A DNA stretch of 64,000 nucleotides from Balanoglossus misakiensis (GCA_040954595.2 CM082598.2:4216001-4280000), one strand, 5' to 3'. Shown: positions 1-14,215, numbered from the stretch's first letter. Notes: generated by a model not told the origin, from the letters alone. A program made the numbers and translations.

Positions 1-540
1 ATGTTAATACTTCTACTTATGCCCACTGTAGATAGCATAAACCGATAAGTTAGTATGAATTGGACACACTTTTGTATTAAATTTGAACGAGTGCTTATAA
101 GGTCCGTGCAACTAAAGAAAACATCCGACACTGGCCTAAATAAGTTTGATAATTATACTGTGCTTTTAAATGAAACGCTTTGTGGCCTTTTGATACTGCA
201 GGAAACATCTACCCATATCGTAAAACTTTGTAAACATTTTAAAGAAAAAGGTATTTGAGAAATATCAAGTCGAGTTTAATTGCACTAGTTTTTTTACAGC
301 TTATCGATATATTTAATTGTTGCTTTAAATAACGCGTTAAGCAGCGGCTAATAGTCCAAACCATTCCAAATAATTATACATGTACATCTGAAATCATTGA
401 GAGATTTTTCAACTGCTCGAAATTTGAAAAGAGAGGTTTCAATAGATTACATACCATGTAATACAATTAAAGTTTTGTACCTTAAACTAGAGTCTTATAA
501 AAATCTTTGCACGTACCTTTTGTGCAATAAATTACTAGCC

Positions 541-1010
541 AGTTTATAAAGTCGGTCTTTTTCGAATAGATAATTTTCCACTTATTGTGAGATTTCGTGA
601 GACTTAATTAATTACCGTAGCAACGGATTTCTAGCCAATTTATGAAAGTCGGTCTTTTTTTCGAATAGATAATTTTCCACTTATTGTGAGATTTCGTGAA
701 ACTTAATTAATTACCGTAGCAACGGATTTCTAGCGAATTTATAAAAGTCGGTCTTTTTCGAATAGATAATTTTCCACCCATTGTGAGATCTCGTGAGACT
801 TAATTAATTACCGTAGCAACGGATTTCTAGCCAATTTATAAAAGTCGGTCTTTTTCGAATAGATAATTTTCCACTTATTGTGAGATCTCGTGAAACTTAA
901 TTAATTACCGTAGCAACGGATTTCTAGCCAATTTATGAAAGTCGGTCTTTTTTTGAATAGATAATTTTGCACCTTTTGTGAGATTTCGTGATACTTAATT
1001 TATTACGAAT
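541..1010. repeat. Left-arm satellite array, about 5 units of 97-98 bp
   Basis: Units carry the block ATTACCGTAGCAACGGATTT followed by an AT-rich stretch with GTCGGTCTTTTTCGAATAG. This is the reverse complement of the large array at 10,700-13,868. Units differ at only a few positions. Confidence 0.9.
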
Positions 1011-2854
1011 ATCTGTAAAAATAAAACTCGCTTTATTGAACTTGTATGTCTTGAATGTTGTTTTCTTAGGCAAATTTTTGTTAACTTCTGTTCAAATATC
1101 TAACTCCAAAGGCATGACAGCTCCCTCGTGACAGCGCCCTCAAGTGGTGGCTCAGTCAGTACGAGAAATCAGTCATGCCTAAAAAAGAAGCCATGATGTC
1201 AATAAATTACAGCAATTTTAGTAAATCTTTATTTTGTTCTAAAAAAATACACTTCAATTACTCTAATTGGCACACGTTTTTTTTTCATGTACTCAGACGT
1301 GGTCTACAGTCATCAAAGATGAATCCAAATTATTTCGGGTACTGGATGGCTGAAAGAAGAAATACCAGGAGCTCTGGAACTCACTACCTTGTGACATTCG
1401 TCTAGCTACCAGTTTCGACTCTTTTAAGGGGAAGATGAAGACTGACTTGTTTAAAACAGCCTACAGTGTGTGAACAACCATCGGGCGTCACTGAAGAGTT
1501 CTCTGGATTTTAGCGCAATGTAAATGTTTTTGATTGATTTTTTTATGGAGATCCGCGATTGATATTGGTTATGAAGACTCCCAAAAACATGAAATACTAT
1601 ATTGATTTTTACTATTTGTGACCAACAAAAAGCAAATGCTTTTCAAATATATTCTCGTCAGAAATTATGTGGCGCAATGCCCGCGGACTCAATAACACTG
1701 AACACTGACTAATTGAATGACTCTAAACCAATTAATAAAATATGTATAAAAAATTCCCCCAGACGTCAATACAGCATGTGCAAAAGCAGTTTAGGACTTA
1801 AGACATTCTGCTGCACGTGATGTGATAACACATCACAAAGCAGCCATCATTAGATCCATATGCACATGCTGTAGATGCAAGACTCAATAGATGGGTAAAA
1901 GGTAAGATGATTTGCTGTTAATTGTGTAAGATAATTTAATAATTTCTGTTGTGATCATTTTAAGGTAGTATGCGCCACAAAATTCAGTCTTAAATTTTTT
2001 CTTGTTTGTGCTCAAGGCAATGTTAGATTAATCTTGCAAAATTGAGAATGAAAATTGGGGAAATGGAACCAAATTATCTCAATGAAATAATGATTGTTAT
2101 GAAAACAAGATGGCTGTATTTCCTTTTTTCTTCTAAAAGACTCGAACAATTTTATGTAAAGCTTGGAAGAATATCAAACCTTTTCTAAAATTTTACTCTA
2201 ATTTTACAGCAAAGTCTTTTTTAGAAAATGAAACATCATTTTGTTTGTTTCCAAAAACATTCCTAAACAATTCATGTAACACAGAATTGAAAAGTTTGGA
2301 AGACTCTAAATTGTTGATAACTTGTTCTTGTATTTTGCTCACAGCAACTTTATATTATTCTAAATATTGTGAAAAAAATTACGGGCTAAATTGAAAATTT
2401 TAAACATAGAAATTTACAGTAACGGTTTCCATGAAAATAAGATGAACACCATTTTCGTTTGTTTGTTCCCAAAAAGATTCCTAATCAATTAATGTAGCGC
2501 AGAATTGAAAATTTTTGAAGATTCTAAATTGTTTTTAATTTGGATTTTGCTCAAAGGAACTTTAGATTACTGTCTCTTAAGTCTGAACGATGGGTAAATT
2601 GTTTAAAATTTCGAGCTAAAAATTGCTGCCAATTTGTTTGGAGGACTATCGTTTACTTCGCAGGATTTGACCCTGAAGCGCATACTATCTTAAGTAATGT
2701 TCTAGTATTAACATTAGCATTTTTATGTCAAACTGTATACTAATACTATGGAATACTTCATTTCAAAGACTGGACTCGCGTAACCACTGAAAAAGAATCT
2801 CATGCAAAATTCTCAGTGAAATTAAACCACAGGAATATCCAAAATTTGTTTTCA

Positions 2855-4090
2855 TTAGAAATTTATTTCGGACATGTTTACAAGAAAAAGTGAAAATAAA
2901 ATCACAGGAAAGTTCGTGTTTGTTTACACTAAAATTTATTTCGGACATGTTTACAAGAAAAAGTGAAAATAAAATCACAGGAAAGTTCGTGTTTGTTTAC
3001 ACTAAAATTTATTTCGGATATGTTTACAAGAAAAAGTGAAAATAAAATCACAGGAAAGTTCATATTTGTTTTCACAAAAGATTTATTTCGGACATGCTTA
3101 AAAGAAAAAGTGAAAATAAAACTATAGGAAAATTCAAAATTTGTTTACACTAAAATTTATTTCGGACATGTTTTCAAGTAAACGGGAAAATAAAATCACA
3201 GGAAAATTCAAAATTTGTTTTCACCAAAAATTTATTTTGGACATGTTTACAAGAAAAAGTGAAAACAAAACCACAGGAAATTTCAAACTTGGTTTTCTTA
3301 AAAGATTTATTTCTAACAACAATGACACGTTTCGAAGAAAAAGTGAAAATAAAATCACACTAAAATTCAAAAGTTGCTTTCACCAGAAATAAGTTCCAGT
3401 CAAAATGAAGTATTCAACGGTACTGTATTTCTCCTGGTTCAGCTCGGGGGGCCTCATATGATAAATTTCCAAAGGGTGGGAGGGGCTTGCCCTTAGTATG
3501 TTTAAAATGGTCTTGTAGCAGATTTGTTGAAACACTTAGGCAAAAGTAAAGATCATGATATTTATTGAAAAATGAAAGTGACTAATTTTAAATTTATACA
3601 CTCGCCCAATGTATCAGATGACAGGAAAACACTTAACTCCAAAACAAATTGTAGATAAAACTCTATTCCCCACTTCTGCTCGAAACACTAAAATTTACAC
3701 TAAAATTTATTTCGGACATGTTTAAAAGAAAAATTGAAAATAAAATCACAGGAAATTTTATATTTGTTTCACAAAAAAAATATTTCGGACATGTTTACAA
3801 GAAAAAGTGAAAACAAAATCATAGGAAAATTCAAAATTTGACTAAAATTTATTTCGGACACGTTTTGAAGAAAAAGTGAAAATAAAATCACAGGAAAATT
3901 AAAAATTTGTTTACACTAAAATTTATTTCGGACATGTTTTCAAGAAAAAGTGAACATAAAATCACAGGAATGTTCAAAATATTTGTTTTTACTAAAATTT
4001 TATTTCGGACATGTTTACAAGGAAAACTGAAAATAAACTCATAGGGAAATTCAAAATCAGATGACAAAGAAAAAACTGAACCCCAAAACA
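2855..4090. repeat. 73-bp minisatellite in left palindrome arm
   Basis: Tandem units containing ATTTATTTCGGACATGTTTA recur with 73-bp spacing (for example at 2,861, 2,934 and 3,007). A non-repetitive interruption lies at about 3,390-3,690. The mirrored copy is at about 7,900-8,600. Short ORFs over it are translations of the repeat. Confidence 0.85.
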
Positions 4091-4789
4091 AACTGTAGAC
4101 AGAACTCTAAATTTATTCCCTACGTCTGCTAGAAATGCAATTATTGAAGATTTATCTCAACATTTCCTACTTCTACTACATTTGTAGTAAAAAGAAACAC
4201 AAATAAAAAACGCACAATTTAGAGGGTTGCCTTGGCCTTAACAGGGGAACTAACCAGGAGCATTATAGTACATGTATTTGTAATGTTGGTCTTCCTATCA
4301 TTGTTAGCACAATACTCTGCATTTTGCCCAAATTAAATGAGACGGTTGCTCTTTTTGACCTTATTTGAGATTTCTTTGCATAAAGTTTCTATTACAAAAT
4401 TATGACAAGTACATTCAATATTCCATTTTGCCGTATGTATGGAGAAAAACTTTGTTTGTTACTACTTCTGGATGAAATCTTCAATTCCATTTTTACTTGA
4501 ATTTCCAATGCAAATTAAAATTTCCGCAAAGTATAAAATCAGACATGATATGAGCCTATATGCAGAAATTTAAATTGTTGGTAGGACTTAGAATTTTTCA
4601 CTGAACGTTTATTACAATTTGTGTCAAGTTGACAAAAATCAAGCAGGCTAAAACTAATCAAAATTTACCAAGAAAGGTCAAAAGAGCCACACCGTCCCTT
4701 TAATACTGTAAGACAATTTCTTCTGTGTTGTGCTGACACTTATGATAGGAAAACTGTTTGTGTTTTTGTTTATGTGTTTAGGGCAGTCA

Positions 4790-5300
4790 AGTTAAATCGG
4801 GAGGGGTGGTAGCTTAGGGCAGTCGAGTTTAGTCTGGGGGTGGCAGCTTAGGACATTCGAATTTAGTCGGGGGGGTGGGGGGTGGTAGCTTAGGCGTGTC
4901 TAGTGTAATTGGGGGTGTTAGTTTAGGGCAGTCGAGTTTAATGAGAGGGGGGTAGCTTAGGCATGTCTAGTGTAATTGGGGGGTAGTTTAGGGCAGTCGA
5001 GTTTAGTCTGGGGGTGGCAGCTTAGGACAGTCGAATTTAGTCGGGGGGGGGGGTGGTAGCTTAGGCGTGTCTAGTGTAATTGGGGGTGTTAGTTTAGGGC
5101 AGTCGAGTTTAATGAGAGGGGGGTAGCTTAGGCATGTCTAGTGTAATTGGGGGGGTAGTTTAGGGCAGTCGAGTTTAGTCTGGGGGTGGCAGCTTAGGAC
5201 AGTCGAGTTTAGTCTGGGGGGTGGCAGCTTAGTGAGAGTTTAATCGGGGGGTAGCTTAGGCGTGTCTAGTGTAATTGAGGGGGTGGTAGTTTAGGGCAGT
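4790..5300. repeat. G-rich compound minisatellite, left of apex
   Basis: Degenerate units on the plus strand join TTTAGGGCAGTCGAGTTTA to runs of 4-9 G and AGCTTAGGC. The C-rich mirror copy is at 5,925-6,690, where the clearest period is 67 bp. The guanine runs could support G-quadruplexes. Confidence 0.8.
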
Positions 5301-5736
5301 CGGCGGAGGGAGGGAGAGGGAAGGGAAGAGGGAGGGGGAAGGAAGAGGGAGGGGGAAGGGAAGAGGAAGGGAGGGAGTAAGGGAGGGGAGAGGGAAGAGG
5401 GAGGGGGAAGGGAAGAGGGAGGGGGAAGGGAAGAGGGAGGGAGGGAGTAAGGGAGGGGGAAGGGAAGAGGGAGGGAGGGAGTAAGGGAGGGGGAAGGGAA
5501 GAGGGAGGGAGGGGTAAGGGAAGAGGGAGGGGGAAGGGAAGAGGGAGGGGAAGGGGGAGGGGGAAGGGAAGAGGGAGGGGAAGGGAAGAGGGAGGGAGGG
5601 GTAAGGGAAGGGAAGAGGGAGGGAGGGGGAAGGGAAGGGAAGAGGGAGGGAGGGGTAAGGGAAGAGGGAGGGGGAAGGGAAGAGGGAGGGGGGAAGGGAA
5701 GAGGGAGGGGGAGAGGGAAGAGGGAAGAGAGAGAGA
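5300..5736. repeat. Polypurine tract at palindrome apex
   Basis: More than 400 bases of almost pure G and A on the plus strand, built from GGGAAGGGAAGAGGGAGG-like units and degrading to GAGAGAGA directly before the gap. The other side of the gap starts with the complementary pyrimidine tract. The long frame read across it is a low-complexity translation and not a gene. Confidence 0.9.
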
Positions 5737-5836
5737 NNNNNNNNNNNNNNNNNNNNNNNNNNNNNNNNNNNNNNNNNNNNNNNNNNNNNNNNNNNNNNNN
5801 NNNNNNNNNNNNNNNNNNNNNNNNNNNNNNNNNNNN
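5737..5836. other. Assembly gap of exactly 100 N
   Basis: One hundred consecutive N bases lie at the symmetry centre of the palindrome. A round 100 usually marks a gap of unknown size, so the apex spacer could be far larger or absent. Confidence 0.99.
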
Positions 5837-6690
5837 ATCCCCTCCCTCTCCCCTCCCTTACTCCCCTCCCTCTTCCCTTCCCTCTTCCCTTCCCCCTCCC
5901 TCTCCCTCCCTCCGCCGACTGCCCTAAACTACCACCCCCAATTACACTAGACACGCCTAAGCTACCCCCCGATTAAACTCTCACTAAGCTGCCACCCCCA
6001 GACTAAACTCACCTGTCCTAAGCTGCCACACCCCCCAGACTAAACTCGACTGTCCTAAGCTGCCACCCCCTGACTAAACTCGACTGCCCTAAACTACCAC
6101 CCCCTCAATTACACTGCCACCCCCCAGACTAAACTCGACTGTCCTAAGCTACCACCCCCCTCATTAAACTCGACTGCCCTAAACTAATACCCCCTAATTA
6201 CACTAGACACGCCTAAGCTACCCCCTCTCATTAAACTCGACTGCCCTAAACTAATACCCCCTAATTACACTAGATACGCCTTAGCTACCCCCCCTCATTA
6301 AACTCGACTGCCCTAAACTAATACCCCCTAATTACACTGGACACGCCTAAGCTACCACCCCCCTCATTAAACTCGACTGCCCTAAACTAATACCCCCTAA
6401 TTACACTAGACACGCCTAAGCTACCCCCTCTCATTAAACTCGACTGCCCTAAACTAATACCCCCTAATTACACTAGATACGCCTTAGCTACCCCCCCTCA
6501 TTAAACTCGACTGCCCTAAACTAATACCCCCTAATTACACTAGACACGCCTAAGCTACCCCCTTCTCATTAAACTCGACTGCCCTAAACTAATACCCCCT
6601 AATTACACTAGACTCGCCTAAGCTACCCCCACCCCTGATTAAACTCGAATGCCCTAAACTACCACCCCCCAATTACACTAGACACGCCTA
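5837..6690. repeat. Polypyrimidine tract and C-rich 67-bp minisatellite, right of apex
   Basis: Positions 5,837-5,915 are CCCTCCCTCTTCCC-type sequence that mirrors the left apex. From about 5,925 tandem units with CACTAGACACGCCTAAGC recur every 67 bp (6,201, 6,268 and onward). They are the inverse of 4,790-5,300. Confidence 0.85.
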
Positions 6691-7899
6691 AACAACCTTA
6701 AAACAATGTCACACATAAACAGAAACAAACAGTTTTCCTATCATAAGTGTCAGCACAACACAAAAGAAATTGTCTTACAGTATTAAAGGGACAGTGTGGC
6801 TCTTTTGACCTTTCTTGGTAAATTTTGTTTGGTATGAAAAGAAGCGTGATTTGTTTGATTAGTTTTAGCCTGTTTGATTTAAGTCAACTTGGCACAAATT
6901 GGAATAAACGTTCAGTGAAAATTCTAAGTCCTACCAAAATTTTTATATCATGTCTGAATTTATATTTTGCAGAATTTTTAATTTTGTATTGGAAATTCAA
7001 GTAAAAATTGAAATGAAGATTTCATTCAGAAGTAGTAGCAAACGAAGATTTTCTCTATGCACACGGCAAAATGGGATAATGAATTTACTTGGCATAATTT
7101 TGTAATAGAAACTTTATGCAAAGAAATCTCAAATAAGGTCAAAAAGAGCAACCGTCTCATGTAATTTGGGCAAAATGCAGAGTATTGTGCTAACAATGAT
7201 AGGAAGACCAACATTACAATTACATGTACCATAATGCTCCTGGTTAGAGCCCCTTCTAAGGCCAAGGCAACCCTTAACTTGTAAGATTTATTTTTATAAT
7301 GAAACTATTTCCTTCCAAATACTGGGCATAGTTTTACATGGTAGAGATTTTTCTTATAGATGAATTAAATGATTGACAAATGTAGTAGAAGTGGGAAATA
7401 TTTAGATAAATGTACAAAGTCTTTTGGAGTTCAATAATTTTGTCATTTTATACTCAAGGAAACGTGCATAAATACGATCATTTGAATTTTAAAGAAAGTA
7501 TAAATAAATTTGTGATCTTTCAAGAGTCTGTGTCATAGTTTTACTTGGGTAGAATTTTTTCTTATTTGTGAAAAAACAATTGGCGTTTCTAGCAGAAGTT
7601 GCGAATAATCTACAATTTGTTTTTGGAGTTTAGTTTTTTCTTGCCACTTGATACATGGGCGAGTGTATAAATTGGTCATTCATTTTTGAATAAATTTAAT
7701 GTTCTTTACTTTTGCCTCAGTGTTTCAGCAAATCTGCCAAAAGACCATTTTTAAACATACTAAGGGCAGGCCCCTCCACCCAACCTTAACAAATTTTGCG
7801 GACGAGACCCCCGAGGTTAAACCAGGAGAAATACAGTACTGTTGAATACTTCATTTTGACTGGAACTTATTTCTGGTGAAAGCAACTTTGAATTTTTGT

Positions 7900-8600
7900 G
7901 TTATTTCATTTATACTTTTCCTTATAAACATATCGTTGATTGTTGGAAATAAATCTTTTGAGAAAACCAAGTTTCAAATTTCATATGGTTTTATTTACAC
8001 TTTTTCTTGTAAACATGTTCGAAATAACTTTTAGTGTAAACAAATTTTGAATATTCCCGTGATATTGTTTTCATTTTTTCTTGTAAACATGTCCGAAATA
8101 AAGTTTAGTAAAAACAATTTTTGAATTTTCCTGTGATTTTATCTTCACTTTTGCTTGTAAACATGTCCGAAATAAATTTTAGTAAAAACAAATTTTGAAT
8201 CTTCTTGTGATTTTATTTTCACTTTTCCTTGTAAACATGTCCGAAATAAAATTTAGTAAAAGCAAATTTAGAATTTTCCTGTGATTTTATTTTCACTTTT
8301 ACTTGTAAACATTTCGTTGAGAGTGGGAAATAAATCTTTTGTGTAAACAAATATGAATTTTCCTATAGTTTTATTTTCACTTTTTCTTTTAAGCATGTCC
8401 GAAATAAATCTTTTGTGAAAACAAATATGAACTTTCCTGTGATTTTATTTTCACTTTTTCTTGTAAACATATCCGAAATAAATTTTAGTGTAAACAAATA
8501 TGAACTTTCCTGTGATTTTATTTTCACTTTTTCTTGTAAACATGTCCGAAATAAATTTCTAATGAAAACAATTTTTCGATATTCCTGTGGTTTAATTTCA
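7900..8600. repeat. Minisatellite in right arm (mirror of 2,855-4,090)
   Basis: Tandem units containing TTGTAAACATGTCCGAAATA are the reverse complement of the left-arm 73-bp repeat. Copy number is lower than in the left arm. Confidence 0.8.
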
Positions 8601-8919
8601 CTGAGAATTTTGCATGAGATTCTTTTTCAGTGGTTACGCGAGTCCAGTCTTTGAAATGAAGTATTCCATAGTATTAGTATACAGTTTGACATAAAAATGC
8701 TAATGTTAATACTAGAACATTACTTAAGATAGTATGCGCTTCAGGGTCAAATCCTACGAAGAAAACGATAGTCCTCCAAACAAATTGGCAGCAATTTTTA
8801 GCTCGAAATTTTAAACAATTTACCCATCGTTCAGACTTTTAAGAGACAGTAATCTAAAGTTCCTTTGAGCAAAATCCAAATTAAAAACAATTTAGAATCA
8901 TCAAAAATTTTCAATTCTG

Positions 8920-9125
<206 letters not shown>

Positions 9126-10699
9126 GTTCCTTTGAGCAAAATCCAAATTAAAAACAATTTAGAATCATCAAAAAATTTTCAATTCTGCGCTACATTAATT
9201 GATTAGGAATCTTTTTGGGAACAAACAAACGAAAATGGTGTTCATCTTATTTTCATGGAAACCGTTACTGTAAATTTCTATGTTTAAAATTTTCAATTTA
9301 GCCCGTAATTTTTTTCACAATATTTAGAATAATATAAAGTTGCTGTGAGCAAAATACAAGAACAAGTTATCAACAATTTAGAGTCTTCCAAACTTTTCAA
9401 TTCTGTGTTACATGAATTGTTTAGAAATGTTTTTGGAAACAAACAAAAATGATGTTTCATTTTCTAAAAAAGACTTTGCTGTAAAATTAGAGTAAAATTT
9501 TAGAAAAGGTTTGATATTCTTCCAAGCTTTACATAAAATTGTTCGAGTCGTTTAGAAGAAAAAAAGAAATACAGCCATCTTGTTTTCATAACAATCATTA
9601 TTTCATTGAGATAATTTGGTTCCATTTCCCCAATTTTCATTCTCAATTTTGCAAGATTAATCTAACATTGCCTTGAGCACAAACAAGAAAAAAATTTAAG
9701 ACTGAATTTTGTGGCGCATACTACCTTAAAATGATCACAACAGAAATTATTAAATTATTTTACACAATTAACACCTAATCATCTTACCTTTTACCCATCT
9801 ATTGAGTCTTGCATCTACAGCATGTGCATATGGATCTAATGATGGCTGCTTTGTGATGTGTTATCACATCACGTGCAGCAGAATGTCTTAAGTCCTAAAC
9901 TGCTTTTGCACATGCTGTATTGACGTCTGGGGGAATTTTTTATACATATTTTATTAATTGGTTTAGAGTCATTCAATTAGTCAGTGTTCAGTGTTATTGA
10001 GTCCGCGGGCATTGCGCCACATAATTTCTGACGAGAATATATTTGAAAAGCATTTGCTTTTTGTTGGTCACAAATAGTAAAAATCAATATAGTATTTCAT
10101 GTTTTTGGGAGTCTTCATAACCAATATCAATCGCGGATCTCCATAAAAAAATCAATCAAAAACATTTACATTGCGCTAAAATCCAGAGAACTCTTCAGTG
10201 GCGCCCGATGGTTGTTCACACACTGTAGGCTGTTTTAAACAAGTGAGTCTTCAGCTTCCCCTTAAAAGAGACTAAACTGGTAGCTAGACGAATGTCATCA
10301 GGTAGTGAGTTCCAGAGCTCCTGGTATTTCTTCTTTCAGCCATCCAGTACCCGAAATAATTTGGATTCATCTTTGATCAATATGGACCACGTCTGAGAAC
10401 ATGCAAAAAAAAAACACCACATGTGCCAATTAGAGTAATTGTAGTTTTTAGAACAAAATAAAGATTTACTGAAATTTCTGTAATTTATTGAAATCATAGC
10501 TTCTTTTTAGGCAGACACCATGTATATGACTGAGTTCACGTATTGACAGAGCCACCGATTCAGGGCGCTGTCATGAGGGCGCTGCTATACCTTTGGAGTT
10601 AGATATTTGAACACAAGTTAACAAAAATTTGCCTAAGAAAACAACATTCAAGACATACAAGTTCAATAAAGCGAGTTATATTTTTACAGATATTCGTAA

Positions 10700-13600
10700 T
10701 AAATTAAGTATCACAAAATCTCACAAAAGGTGCAAAATTATCTATTCAAAAAAAGACCGACTTTCATAAATTGGCTAGAAATCCGTTGCTACGGTAATTA
10801 ATTAAGTCTCACGAGATCTCACAATGGGTGGAATATTATCTATTCGAAAAAAGACCGACTTTTATAAATTGGCTAGAAATCCGTTGCTACGGTAATTAAT
10901 TAAGTCTCACGAGATCTCACAATGGGTGGAATATTATCTATTCGAAAAAAGACCGACTTTTATAAATTGGCTAGAAATCCGTTGCTACGGTAATTAATTA
11001 AGTCTCACGAAATCTCACAATAAGTGGAAAATTATCTATTCGAAAAAGAGCGACTTTTATAAATTGGCTAGAAATCCGTTGCTACGGTAATTAATTAAGT
11101 TTCACGAAATCTCACAATAAGTGGAAAATTATCTATTCGAAAATAGTTCGACTATTATGAATTGGGTAGAAATCCGTTGCTACGGTAATTAATTAAGTCT
11201 CACAAGATCTGATAAAGAGTTGAAATTTATATATTCGACTTTCATAAATTGGGTAGAAATCCGTTGCTACGGTAATTTATTTAATCTCACGGGATCTCAC
11301 AATGAGGTCGAAAATTATCTATTCGAAATAAGATCGACTTTTATAAATTAGCTAGAAATCCGTTGCTACGGTAATAAATTAAGTCTCACGAGATCTCACA
11401 ATGGGTCGAAAATTATCTATTCGAAATAAGATCGACTTTAATAAATTAGCTAGAAATCCGTTGCTACGGTAATAAATTAAGTCTCACGAGATCTCACAAT
11501 GGGTGGAAAATTATGTATTCCAAAAAAGATCGACTTTCATAAATTGGCTAGAAATCCGTTGCTACGGTAATTAATTAAGTCTCACAAGATCTGATAAAGA
11601 GTTGAAATTTATATATTCGACTTTCATAAATTGGGTAGAAATCCGTTGCTACGGTAATTTATTTAATCTCACGGGATCTCACAATGAGGTCGAAAATTAT
11701 CTATTCGAAATAAGATCGACTTTTATAAATTAGCTAGAAATCCGTTGCTACGGTAATAAATTAAGTCTCACGAGATCTCACAATGGGTGGAAAATTATGT
11801 ATTCCAAAAAAGATCGACTTTCATAAATTGGCTAGAAATCCGTTGCTACGGTAATTAATTAAGTCTCACGAGATCTCACAATTGGTGGAAAATTATGTTT
11901 TCCAAAAAAGACCGACTTTCATAAATTGGCTAGAAATCCGTTGCTACGGTAATTAATTAAGTCTCACGAGATCTCACAATGGGTGGAAAATTATGTATTC
12001 CATAAAAGACCGACTTTTATAAATTGGCTAGAAATCCGTTGCTACGGTAATTAATTAAGTCTCACGAGATCTCACAATGGGTGGAAAATTATGTATTCCA
12101 TAAAAGACCGACTTTTATAAATTGGCTAGAAATCCGTGGCTACGGTAATAAATTAAGTCTCACGAGATCTCAAAATGGGTGGAAAATTATGTATTCCAAA
12201 AAAGATCGACTTTTATAAATTGGCTAGAAATCCGTTGCTACGGTAATAAATTAAGTCTCACAAGATCTCACATTGGGCGGAAAATTATCTATTCCAAAAA
12301 GACCGACTTTTATAAATTGGCTAGAAATCCGTTGCTACGATAATAAATTAAGTCTTAAAAGATCTCACATTGGCCGGAAAATTATCTATTCGAAAAAAGA
12401 CCGACTTTTATAAATTGGCTAGAAATCCTTTGCTACGGTAATTAATAAGTCTCACGAGATCTCACAATGGGTGGAAAATTATGTATTCCAAAAAAGATCG
12501 ACTTTTATAAATTGGCTAGAAATCCGTTGCTACGGTAATAAATTAAGTCTCACAAGATCTCACATTGGGCGGAAAATTATCTATTCCAGAAAGGACCGAC
12601 TTTTATAAATTGGCAAGAAATCCGTTGCTACGGTAATTAATTAAGTCTCACAGGATCTCACAATGGGTGGAAACTTATCTATTCGAAATATGATCGACAT
12701 TTATAAATTAGCTAGAAATACGTTGCTACGGTAATTAAATAAGTCTCACGAGTTCTCATAACGCGTGGAAAACTATCTATCCGAAAAAAATCGACTTAAA
12801 TAAATTGGCTAGAAACCCGTTGCTACGGTAATTAATTAAGTCTCACGAGATCTGATATAGAGTTGAAATTAATCTATTCGAAAAAGTTCGACTTTTATAA
12901 TTTGGGTAGAAATCCGTTGCTACGGTAATTAATTTAATCTCACGGGATCTCACAATGAGGTCGAAAATTATCTTTTCGAAATAAGATCGACTTTTATAAA
13001 TTAGCTAGAAATCCGTTGCTACGGTAATTAAATAAGTCTCACGAGATCTCATAATGCGTAGAAAATTATCTATCCGAAAAAAATTCGACTTAAATAAATT
13101 GGCTAGAAACCCGTTGCTACGGTAATTAATTAAGCCTCACGAGATCTGATATAGAGTTGAAATTAATATATTCGAAAAATTTCGACTTAAATAAATTGGC
13201 TAGAAACCCGTTGCTACGGTAATTAATTAAGCCTCACGAGATCTGATATAGAGTTGAAATTAATATATTCGAAAAAGTTCGACTTTCATAAATTGGGTAG
13301 AAACCCGTTGCTATGGTAATTAATTAAGCCTCACGAGATCTGATATAGAGTTGAAATTAATATATTCGAAAAAGTTCGACTTTCATAAATTGGGTAGAAA
13401 TCCGTTGCTACGGTAATTAATTTAATCTCACGGGATCTCACAATGCGGTCGAAAATTATCTTTTCGAAATAAGATCGACTTTTATAAATTAGCTAGAAAT
13501 CCGTTGCTACGGTAATTAAATAAGTCTCACGAGATCTCATAATGCGTGGAAAATTATCTATCCGAAAAAATTTGGACTTAAATAAATTGGCTAGAAACCC

Positions 13601-13868
13601 GTTGCTACGGTAATTAATTAAGCCTCACGAGATCTGATATAGAGTTGAAATTAATATATTCGAAAAAGTTCGACTTTCATAAATTGGGTAGAAATCCGTT
13701 GCTACGGTAATTAATTAAGTCTCACAAGATATGATAAAGAGTTGAAATTTATCTATTCGAAAAAGTTCGACTTTCATAAATTGGGTAGAAATCCGTTGCT
13801 ACGGTATTTAATTTAATCTCACGGGATCTCACAATGGGTGTAAAATTATCTATTCGAAATATGATTAC
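10700..13868. repeat. Large satellite array, about 32 units of 97-98 bp
   Basis: The core GTTGCTACGGTAAT recurs at 10,785, 10,883, 10,981 and 11,078 and continues to about 13,800. Most units contain TAGAAATCCGTTGCTACGG followed by TAATTAATTAAG and TCTCACGAGATCTCACAATG. Several subtypes occur, including GATATAGAGTTGAAATTAAT variants. A block of about 382 bp starting near 11,211 recurs near 11,593, indicating a four-unit higher-order repeat. No open reading frame or gene was seen. Confidence 0.93.
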
Positions 13869-14215
13869 TCAATAAAAGAAAAGTTGTCAAAACTTACTTT
13901 CTCTATTCGGGTCTTCCAACCAGAAACTTGCGTCTTGTTCCAAAACGGGAATCTTCGGATTGCGACGTCCTTCTCTCTTGATGAAGAATTTACAGCTTGG
14001 TTTTCCATTTTCACGAATATGACTGGGAATCGTTAACTATGGCCACAGATTGTTTATTTCCTGTTAATTTTCCAACTGGACAATGGAGGAAGAAGACCGC
14101 GTATGATTTCCTTGTATTCCTGTAAGAAATTGAAAAAGGGAAAGGATCGGTTAGATATTTCAATAGAAGTCAAAACCACACAGGACAAAGACCTTAATTC
14201 CGTCTCAAATTAGTC
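13868..14215 (+). repeat. Dispersed repeat, first copy
   Basis: The segment with CTCTATTCGGGTCTTCCAAC, AATGGAGGAAGAAGACCGC and AACCACACAGGACAAAG matches 15,421-15,770 closely and recurs inverted at about 17,045-17,230 and 17,680-17,800. It interrupts the palindrome homology between the satellite array and 14,215, so it looks like an insertion in the right arm. Confidence 0.75.

Noticed and set aside
4800-5290. Possible interstitial telomere (TTTAGGG, TTAGGG-like words)
   Set aside because: The words occur once per minisatellite unit and never as head-to-tail hexamers or heptamers.
5256-5954. A 232-codon minus-strand frame spanning the N gap
   Set aside because: It is Ser/Pro/Leu/Phe low complexity from the polypyrimidine tract, runs through 100 N and is not a protein gene.
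10700-13868. CRISPR-like regular spacing of a conserved core
   Set aside because: The whole 97-98 bp unit repeats, with no unique spacers, in an animal genome. It is a satellite.
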